This document shows, piece after piece, positions 8,306 to 14,672 of a stretch of 64,000 nucleotides of DNA; the stretch's first letter is position 1, and each line of letters opens with the position of its first letter. Position numbers and translations under genes: made by a program. Source of the stretch: an uncultured Odoribacter sp. (lineage in GTDB: Bacteria > Bacteroidota > Bacteroidia > Bacteroidales > Marinifilaceae); contig CAJTSF010000010.1 of NCBI GenBank assembly GCA_910578985.1, positions 12,310 through 76,309 on the forward strand, read 5' to 3'. Below the pieces are notes generated by a model. It had not been told where the DNA came from. It was given only the letters and a program-made list of their open reading frames with translations, and ran no database searches.

Positions 8306-9751
8306 TTAATCCTTACCTGTCAGCAATCTGATAAAATTCGTTGCTGCATCTTTCATTTGTCCAAAATCACTGTCCCCCAATGAGGTCGTGCAGTCTAAAA
8401 CAAGCATAATAACAGCACTCTTCTTATCTACAATAGTTTCAATATCGCCCGCTTGCCCGAATTCGGAATTCTTTTGCCACTGAGCATTGGAAGCAATATA
8501 TTCCCACTGCCGAATATCTTTCAAATACATCGTAACCGGCGGTTCTATGATCTCAAAACCCTCAAAAGAAAAAGTGACATAAACTCCGGAGACATCACCT
8601 GATATTGTAGAGCCACTACTGCTTTTTACTCCATGATACACCACATTTTGAAGCGTTCTTTCAGTTCCGTTGCGCTTATATACACCTTCGATATAGAATT
8701 CCGATTCCGCGGCATCTTCCACATCATCCAACGTAAACCGAATCTTCGTGCCATCGTCATACCCTCCCGTTATTTTTAATTTAACGACCTGGCTTGCATT
8801 TTCATTGTAAAGCGAAGCAGCTATCTCACTGAACTTTTCATTTACTTCCTCCATATTGGTCACTTCTTTGGCGTTATCTGCACGGCTTGCCATGGAAATC
8901 AATCCTGCACGGAAAGCCTCCACGTCATTCACATCACTCCCCCGAATACCAATCGAATAAGCATTGATAGGCAGATCCTTGATTCTTGTATTGGCTATAC
9001 GCTTCTTTACTGCATCACGATACGCATCTCTTGAATTGTATGCTGTATTAAGGTCTATCGAAGCATTATCAAGCCCATCCGTAAAAGTGACAATCGAGAC
9101 ATTCACCAAATCTTCCGGCAGTTTAGCAATTTCCAAACGTTTAATCGCATTATCAACCGCATAATAAAGACTGGTCGCGGGTTTCATATTCAAGGCATTG
9201 ACAAACGATGTAAAATTGTTTGTGTTATAAATATTTTTGTAATCCGTCAGTAAACTTATTTTCCGCTCATTAAGTTCTTCATTAAAACCAATAATTCCCA
9301 TATATAGACCAGTTTCCGCACCACCACCGGGATAAATATAATTACATGTTACCGTATCACTCCAATTGCTCCGTTCATAAGCACGATATGAACATACGGA
9401 AAATGAAAATAGACTTAAACCAGCATCATATTCCGGTTTATACAAAAACTCGCAATCTTGAATATCTTTCGTGTGTTCAAAAGTAGTATAAGTGATATTC
9501 CCCCAAAGATCATAACGGTCAAAATGTTTATAGTAGTAATTTACCTTATATCCATCAGCTCCTTCTACCGGATTCCATGATACTTTAAAACCATCTGTTA
9601 TTTGTGTTGCTGTCAATCCTGTCGGTGCCGTCAAAGGTTTCAATTCAGGTTCAGGTTCTATATAATCATCTTCCTCTCCCTCCTTACACGCTCCCGCAAT
9701 CGCCAAAAACACCAAAACACACATCGTGATTAAAAGATTTCCCTTACTCAT
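8306..9751 (-). CDS. von Willebrand factor A-like lipoprotein with fibronectin III domain
   Basis: A 481-residue predicted lipoprotein with lipobox IAGAC (Cys22), an acidic linker, and an FN3-like domain (about 38-120, with APTGLTATQITDGFKVSWNP). A vWA-like region follows (about 130-310) with the TSLYYAV and TFTDGLDN MIDAS elements, then a beta-rich region. The first MIDAS element, DCTTSLGD (D453), preceded by the hydrophobic strand VIMLVL, sits in the last 35 residues, so the vWA fold appears circularly permuted. The ATG at 9751 gives a normal lipoprotein signal. The frame is open to an ATG at 9850, adding 33 residues that would not fit a signal peptide. A long structured leader precedes it. 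Metal-dependent adhesion is the general vWA role; the ligand is unknown. Confidence 0.75.
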   Translation of the reverse strand: MSKGNLLITMCVLVFLAIAGACKEGEEDDYIEPEPELKPLTAPTGLTATQITDGFKVSWNPVEGADGYKVNYYYKHFDRYDLWGNITYTTFEHTKDIQDCEFLYKPEYDAGLSLFSFSVCSYRAYERSNWSDTVTCNYIYPGGGAETGLYMGIIGFNEELNERKISLLTDYKNIYNTNNFTSFVNALNMKPATSLYYAVDNAIKRLEIAKLPEDLVNVSIVTFTDGLDNASIDLNTAYNSRDAYRDAVKKRIANTRIKDLPINAYSIGIRGSDVNDVEAFRAGLISMASRADNAKEVTNMEEVNEKFSEIAASLYNENASQVVKLKITGGYDDGTKIRFTLDDVEDAAESEFYIEGVYKRNGTERTLQNVVYHGVKSSSGSTISGDVSGVYVTFSFEGFEIIEPPVTMYLKDIRQWEYIASNAQWQKNSEFGQAGDIETIVDKKSAVIMLVLDCTTSLGDSDFGQMKDAATNFIRLLTGKD

Positions 9752-9850
9752 CAGGCTTTTCAGACTCGCCCCGTTTTTCGAATGGTTTCCGGACTCCATT
9801 ACGCTGCATAAGTTCGCAGTCGTCGCAGTTGTGCGTTCCTTTTGTAACAT
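9752..9850 (-). other. open N-terminal extension or leader-peptide frame upstream of the vWA lipoprotein
   Basis: From the ATG at 9850 a 33-codon frame (starting MLQKERTTATTANLCS) runs without a stop straight into the lipoprotein. It is polar and would bury the signal peptide if translated as part of the protein. It may be a leader read in phase with the gene or simply an untranslated open stretch. No family is recognised. Confidence 0.35.
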
Positions 9851-9891
9851 ACTACTTGCTTTTAAGGTTGTTTATTGAACTAAAAACAGAC

Positions 9892-9921
9892 AAATAAAAA
9901 AGCGGACTTGATTATCCGCTT
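9892..9921 (-). terminator. intrinsic terminator inside the vWA leader
   Basis: On the minus strand a 7-base-pair stem (AAGCGGA with TCCGCTT, plus-strand 9915-9921 and 9900-9906) is followed by TTTTTATTT. It stands between the leader promoter and the vWA gene, and I see no second promoter in the 43 bases up to the ATG at 9850. Transcription of the gene may therefore depend on read-through. Confidence 0.65.
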
Positions 9922-10104
9922 TCGAGGTTTACCACAACCCAACCATCAAATAATACAAGCCCGCAATACTGCGGACACGCAATATTCAGATGGTTTCTTA
10001 AGTGGTAATTTCGAAAGCTGAATATAGCAATGCGCTATTCTAATATGTCTTTAACTTACATTCTCTTTTTTATCTACATTTTCCGCTGTGTTATACGTTA
10101 TTAC
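9893..10104 (-). ncRNA. structured leader RNA, candidate attenuator or small RNA
   Basis: A transcript starting near 10104 and ending at the internal terminator would be about 210 bases. It contains a long imperfect hairpin with four nested perfect or near-perfect stems: 10011-10018 with 9918-9925, 10002-10008 with 9929-9935, 9989-9995 with 9941-9947, and 9970-9976 with 9959-9965. The outermost stem uses four bases (9918-9921) that also belong to the terminator stem, so the two structures compete in part. I do not recognise a described riboswitch class. It could be a riboswitch-like attenuator, a protein-binding leader or a separate small RNA. Confidence 0.55.
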
Positions 10105-10108
10105 GCTG

Positions 10109-10116
10109 CAAAAGTA
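10109..10116 (-). promoter_or_regulatory. -7 promoter element (TACTTTTG) of the leader RNA
   Basis: TACTTTTG on the minus strand matches TAnnTTTG and lies in the gap between the dihydrouridine synthase gene and the structured leader. Transcription would start near 10104. No clear -33 TTG is seen. Confidence 0.55.
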
Positions 10117-10172
10117 CGATTTATTTAAAAACCTTGCGCGCATCAAGGCATTTTATTTTCCCAACGATTAAT

Positions 10173-11162
10173 TCAAACTCCCGCCTCTTCCCCATACTTC
10201 TCCGCGATTTCGTCGAACACCTCCCACAAGGTTTCGAGGTTCGGCGCCTGGAGCATGCGGATGCGGAGGTCGCGGAAGTGGGGCAGTCCCTTGAACATGG
10301 CTGCCATGTGGCGGCGCATGTGGAGCAGCCCGCGCACCTCGTCAATCCACTCCACGGAGAGGCGTATCTGTTCCTTGATGACCTCCAGCTGCTCCCGCAC
10401 GGAAAGGTCGGGCAACAGTTCGCCCGTTTCGAAATAATGCTTGATTTGCCGGAATATCCAGGGCTTCCCGATGGTGGCGCGCCCGATCATCACGCCGTCC
10501 ACCCCATAGCGGTCGAACGCCTCCTTCGCCCGTTGAGGGGAAGTGATATCCCCGTTGCCGAGAATGGGGATGCGGATGCGGGGATTCTCTTTGACGCGGG
10601 CAATCGGCTCCCAGTCCGCCTCCCCCGTGTACATCTGCGCCCGCGTGCGCCCGTGGATGGCGAGCGCCTGTATGCCGACGTCCTGAAGCCGTTCGGCGAT
10701 ATCCCCGATGATGATGTGCTCGCTGTCCCAGCCGAGGCGGGTTTTCGCCGTCACCGGGATACCGACTGCCCGCACCACTTGCCGCGCCATCTCCACCATG
10801 AGGGGGATGTCGCGCAACAGCCCCGCGCCGGCGCCTTTCTGCGCCACCCGTTTCACGGGGCATCCGAAGTTGATGTCGATGAAATCCGGCCGCACCTGCT
10901 CCACAATCCTCGCCGCCTCGACCATGGAATCGATAAAACGCCCGTAAATCTGTATCGTCACCGGACGTTCCCCCTCATCGATGGTCAGTTTCTTCACCGA
11001 CTTGTTCACCGACCGCACCAGCGCGTCCGCCGACACGAATTCCGAATAGAGCCAATCCGCCCCGTACATCTTGCAGAACTTCCGGAACGGCGGATTCGTC
11101 ACATCCTCCATCGGCGCCAGTATCAAAGGCCGCTCTCCGACCTCTATGCCCGCTATCTTCAT
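10173..11162 (-). CDS. dus: tRNA-dihydrouridine synthase
   Basis: An FMN-dependent TIM-barrel enzyme that reduces specific uridines of tRNA to dihydrouridine. The 329-residue protein starts MKIAGIEVG, shows APMEDVTNPPFR (16-27) and the catalytic cysteine C101 in NFGCPVKRVAQKGAGAGLL. It resembles the DusB branch, but the exact subtype is not certain. I chose the ATG at 11162: the frame is open to 11228, but the added residues lack family resemblance. It is divergent from the outer-membrane protein gene to its right. Confidence 0.92.
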   Translation of the reverse strand: MKIAGIEVGERPLILAPMEDVTNPPFRKFCKMYGADWLYSEFVSADALVRSVNKSVKKLTIDEGERPVTIQIYGRFIDSMVEAARIVEQVRPDFIDINFGCPVKRVAQKGAGAGLLRDIPLMVEMARQVVRAVGIPVTAKTRLGWDSEHIIIGDIAERLQDVGIQALAIHGRTRAQMYTGEADWEPIARVKENPRIRIPILGNGDITSPQRAKEAFDRYGVDGVMIGRATIGKPWIFRQIKHYFETGELLPDLSVREQLEVIKEQIRLSVEWIDEVRGLLHMRRHMAAMFKGLPHFRDLRIRMLQAPNLETLWEVFDEIAEKYGEEAGV

Positions 11163-11251
11163 AAAATTATTTGCATATTTTGTGCCGCAATATTCGTCAC
11201 TTTCCGACAAATAGCCTAATTTTACCACAAAAATACGAAAAAATACCGCTC

Positions 11252-12046
11252 ATGAAAACACGCATCCTCATTTTATGCCTCCTGTCCGCCTGCTCCGCCT
11301 ATGCCCAATCCACCGCCGACAGCACCGACCTTTACCGGGAAAGCAGCGTCTCCGAACTCTTCGGCATCGGCGAAAAGACCTACAATAAAGCAGCCCGCGG
11401 CACGACTTCCTTCCGGGGCCATTGGAACGGCGTCCGCCTCGGATTCATGAATTTCGCCAAACTGGCGCCGGAAACGGAAGCGGCAGACCTCAATATAAAC
11501 CACTCCCTCTCCATGCAGTTCAACCTCGTGAAGCGGGAAATCAGCCTGAGCAAAAAACAAAACTTCGGCATCGTCACCGGACTGGGGTTGGAATACCAAC
11601 GGTTCCGCTTCCAGGACAACAACATCACTTTCCACAAAACCGACGGGCAGACCCTCCCCACCGAGGTCAGAACCCTCCATACCGATGCCCGGGAAATCCG
11701 GAAAAGCAGCTTCAAAAACCTCTATCTGACCATTCCCGTACTGCTTGAAGTACAAATTCCGAAAAACGCCGCCCCTGCAAAGCGAATGTTTCTTTCCGCC
11801 GGAGTCATGGCAGGGATTCGCATGCACTCGAAGACCAAAATCGTGTACCAGGACAATCAAAACGACACCATGAAGAAAAAGCAGAAAGGAAACTTCAATG
11901 TCCTACCCGTGAAAGCGGATGCCGTCGTCCAAATCGGATACCGGCACGTCACCCTGTGGGGAAGCTACACGCTCACCCGCCTGTTCAAAAAGAGCAGCCT
12001 GCCGGACCTGAATGTCTATACGGTCGGCTTCGGATTTTCCATATAA
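11252..12046 (+). CDS. outer-membrane beta-barrel family protein
   Basis: A 264-residue protein with a cleavable signal (MKTRILILCLLSACSAYAQ) and alternating hydrophobic strands ending in an aromatic/aliphatic FGFSI, typical of small outer-membrane barrels. I cannot name a family or ligand. The ATG at 11252 is chosen over an upstream ATG in the same frame because it gives a clean signal peptide. It converges with the DAHP synthase gene with only 8 bases between stops. Confidence 0.65.
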   Translation: MKTRILILCLLSACSAYAQSTADSTDLYRESSVSELFGIGEKTYNKAARGTTSFRGHWNGVRLGFMNFAKLAPETEAADLNINHSLSMQFNLVKREISLSKKQNFGIVTGLGLEYQRFRFQDNNITFHKTDGQTLPTEVRTLHTDAREIRKSSFKNLYLTIPVLLEVQIPKNAAPAKRMFLSAGVMAGIRMHSKTKIVYQDNQNDTMKKKQKGNFNVLPVKADAVVQIGYRHVTLWGSYTLTRLFKKSSLPDLNVYTVGFGFSI

Positions 12047-12054
12047 CCGAAAGA

Positions 12055-13155
12055 TTATTCCTCGCGCATGACCCGCGCCTGCCGGTCGATGGACGCTTGA
12101 TGAATGGCGGTAAACACCCTTTTCAGGAACTCCGCCCCCAGCCCTTTCTCCCGCCCGTAGGCGAAAACCCGTTCCAAGACCTCCTCCCACCGTCCCGGCT
12201 GGAGGATGGCGATATTGTTCTGGTGCTTGTAGCGCCCGATTTCCCCGGCTATCTCCATCCGCCGCGCCAGCAAATCCAACAGCTCCCTGTCGATGCCATT
12301 GATTTGCATCCTCAACTCGTCGATATTCGCCCGGTACGCCCCGTTTTCCGTATCGGCGGCACGCACCACCAAACCTTCCACCAATTGCTTTAATTCACAA
12401 GGACTTACTTGCTGCGAAGAGTCACTCCATGCCTTTTCGGGATGGATATGCGCTTCAATCATCAGCCCGTCGAAACCCAAATCCAACGCCTGCTGCGCCA
12501 CCTCCGCCACATACTCCCTCCGTCCGGCGATATGGCTCGGGTCGCAAAGCATCAGGAGGTCCGGACAACGCCTGCGCACCTCGATGGGCAACTGCCATTG
12601 GGGCACGTTCCGGTATTTCGTCTCCCCGTACACGGAGAACCCGCGGTGGATGACCCCCAGCTTCCGGACGCCCGCCCGGCTCAAACGCTCCAACGCCCCG
12701 AGCCACAACTCCACATCGGGATTCACCGGATTCTTGACCAACACCGGCACCTCCGTTCCTCCCAACGCCTCCGCCAGTTCCTGCATCGCAAAAGGATTCG
12801 CCGATGTCCGGGCGCCCACCCACAGCCAATCCATCCCCGCCTCCAACGCCTCCCGCACATGCTCGCCCGTGGCGACCTCCGTCCCCACCTTCATCCCCAG
12901 CTCCCGCCGCACCCGCTGCAACCAAGGCAACCCCGCCGTCCCCACTCCCTCGAAACTGCCGGGATGGGTGCGCGGCTTCCACACCCCCGCCCGGAACACC
13001 TCCACCCCCGCCGCACGCAACGCCTGCGCCGTCTCCATCACCTGCCGCTCGCTCTCCGCGCTGCAAGGCCCCGCAATCACCGCCGGACGGGCACCCTGCC
13101 CGAACAAGCCCCACTCCTCCGCTTTCTGGTAATCCAATTCCATTTTCGTATTCAT
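12055..13155 (-). CDS. bifunctional 3-deoxy-7-phosphoheptulonate synthase / chorismate mutase
   Basis: A 366-residue fusion. Residues about 20-265 are a DAHP synthase of the KDO8P-synthase-like type (AVIAGPCSAES near residue 25, VGARTSANPFAMQ, LLVKNPVNP-like region, MLCDPSHIAGRR). Residues about 275-360 are an AroQ-type chorismate mutase helix bundle (IDELRMQINGIDRELLDLL). The first half starts the shikimate pathway; the second converts chorismate to prephenate for phenylalanine and tyrosine. The fused mutase could also provide feedback control, as in other such fusions. A second ATG lies 4 codons in. Confidence 0.9.
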   Translation of the reverse strand: MNTKMELDYQKAEEWGLFGQGARPAVIAGPCSAESERQVMETAQALRAAGVEVFRAGVWKPRTHPGSFEGVGTAGLPWLQRVRRELGMKVGTEVATGEHVREALEAGMDWLWVGARTSANPFAMQELAEALGGTEVPVLVKNPVNPDVELWLGALERLSRAGVRKLGVIHRGFSVYGETKYRNVPQWQLPIEVRRRCPDLLMLCDPSHIAGRREYVAEVAQQALDLGFDGLMIEAHIHPEKAWSDSSQQVSPCELKQLVEGLVVRAADTENGAYRANIDELRMQINGIDRELLDLLARRMEIAGEIGRYKHQNNIAILQPGRWEEVLERVFAYGREKGLGAEFLKRVFTAIHQASIDRQARVMREE

Positions 13156-13192
13156 CCTATTCCGGTTGCATAGGTAAGATATTTTCCCGAGA

Positions 13193-14407
13193 TTACTTCC
13201 ATTTCTTGACCAAAAATTCGGGATTCACCCGAAAATAGACGCCCACGGAAAAACAGGTCGCCTTTTCCGGCATACTCACCGCCCCGTCCGCATCCGTCAT
13301 CTGTCCGGGGAAGGACTGGTATAACTCCGCCCGCGCCCCGAAAGCATAATGCTTTGCAAAAGTACGCGCATATTCCACCGATGCGAAAACAGTCTGCGGA
13401 CGGTCGAACACCGCGCCCACATGCCGCGTGGAAGCCGCTCCGAAATAAGGAAGCCCGAAAAGCGAAATGAAATCGTCGGCTCGGAAATACCCCGCACGCA
13501 CCCGCACATCCCGCAGGTCGGCGGAAAGCGCCGTGTAAAACGCCCAACCGTTATTGTAGCGCCACAATTCGCCCATCTGCTGGTAATACCCCAACACGTC
13601 CGCCTCAACGTTCAAACGCCGCAGCACCCGCCGCCCCGCATTCCAGGTGATGCCTGCCCCGACAGCCCCGTTGGTGAGCGTCTGCACGGAATTGGTGTAG
13701 ATAGTATCCTGCTCGCCACCCCGGTGCTGGATGGTTCCCTGCACGGGCGAATAGACATGGAAAGAGGCGTCGCGCGGCGTCCAGTCGATTTGGGAAGAAA
13801 GCCCCACCGTGAACGCCTCCTGATGGGTGTCGCCCTGAAAAATGTAACTCTCCCAGTTCACCCACACGTCGAGGTGGAACGAACGGCTGTCGAACAAAAA
13901 CTGGAAGCCCATCTCCGGGTCCGCCGTCATCGTCAGTTCCGGATTGTAAAGCGGCTCGATGAGCCGGTGGGTCGCCCCGCCATACAGGTTACCGATAACC
14001 AAGTTCACCTTTGACAAAGTCACTTGCGCCCGGAAATAAGGCAGCAAATGGGCGCCTTTCTGGTATTGGTTCCCTTTCCAATAGGCAATGTCGCGGTATG
14101 CCATCGAGGGATATTTGTTGGCACCGCTGTAAATCAGCGCATGCAAGCCCAACTCCACCTTCAGGTTTTTCAAAGGATAATACACCGCCTTCGGCTGCAA
14201 CCACAACCCCGGGAGAGTGTATCCCCGCATGAACTCGCTGGTGTATTCGTTGTCCTTGAAAAAACTGAGGTTGTCCAACTCCACCCAAAGCGTGCGGACA
14301 CGGGCGGTGTCTATGGCATAATCCGTCCGGTAGACCTCCTCCTCCACCTGCGCGGATGCCGCCGAGGCACACAGCAGCAGGGCGGCAAAAAGAATCGACT
14401 GTTTCAT
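13193..14407 (-). CDS. predicted outer-membrane barrel protein
   Basis: A 404-residue protein with a signal peptide (MKQSILFAALLLCASAASAQ), many alternating amphipathic strands, an aromatic-rich composition and a C-terminal strand near FSVGVYFRVNPEF. This fits an outer-membrane barrel. I do not recognise a specific family. It lies 37 bases upstream of the DAHP synthase gene on the same strand, and the two may be co-transcribed by proximity only. Confidence 0.6.
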   Translation of the reverse strand: MKQSILFAALLLCASAASAQVEEEVYRTDYAIDTARVRTLWVELDNLSFFKDNEYTSEFMRGYTLPGLWLQPKAVYYPLKNLKVELGLHALIYSGANKYPSMAYRDIAYWKGNQYQKGAHLLPYFRAQVTLSKVNLVIGNLYGGATHRLIEPLYNPELTMTADPEMGFQFLFDSRSFHLDVWVNWESYIFQGDTHQEAFTVGLSSQIDWTPRDASFHVYSPVQGTIQHRGGEQDTIYTNSVQTLTNGAVGAGITWNAGRRVLRRLNVEADVLGYYQQMGELWRYNNGWAFYTALSADLRDVRVRAGYFRADDFISLFGLPYFGAASTRHVGAVFDRPQTVFASVEYARTFAKHYAFGARAELYQSFPGQMTDADGAVSMPEKATCFSVGVYFRVNPEFLVKKWK

Positions 14408-14463
14408 TCGGCTATCGTTTATTTGAGGGCATAAAAGTAACTATTTTTTCAATATCCGCCCCC

Positions 14464-14620
14464 AACTTACGCCTAAGTTGCACCACCCTTCGGTCACCGC
14501 TCGTTCGGGGCTCGCTCGGAGCTCGTTCGCTCCGGAGCGAACGAGCTCCGAGGATACTGCGAAGCAGCTCCGAAGAAATGGGCATGCAACCACGCCGCAA
14601 GTTAGGCACAAGTTACGGAT
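14464..14620. repeat. nested inverted-repeat element before polA
   Basis: A perfect 38-base palindrome (14515-14552, 19-base arms) sits inside a looser inverted repeat whose outer arms are about 14464-14486 and 14598-14615, matching at roughly 15 of 18 positions. The whole unit is about 155 bases. It lies between the divergent barrel gene and polA, just upstream of the polA promoter. It looks like a repeat-type or MITE-like element; I see no transposase. Confidence 0.6.
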
Positions 14621-14638
14621 GGCTTCAGTTTATTTTGT

Positions 14639-14646
14639 TATCTTTG
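14639..14646 (+). promoter_or_regulatory. -7 promoter element (TATCTTTG) of polA
   Basis: TATCTTTG matches the Bacteroidetes -7 consensus, 26 bases before the polA ATG at 14673. The expected -33 TTG is not obvious. The palindromic element lies just upstream. Confidence 0.55.
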
Positions 14647-14672
14647 CAGGGCATAATTTTTATCACACCATC

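Noticed and set aside
9893..10104. 6S RNA
   Set aside because: The fold is a hairpin with small internal loops rather than the large central bubble expected of 6S RNA, and it directly precedes a coding gene.
10134..11219. 361-codon plus-strand frame opposite the dihydrouridine synthase gene
   Set aside because: Fully antisense to a clear Dus enzyme and dominated by Arg, His and Pro.
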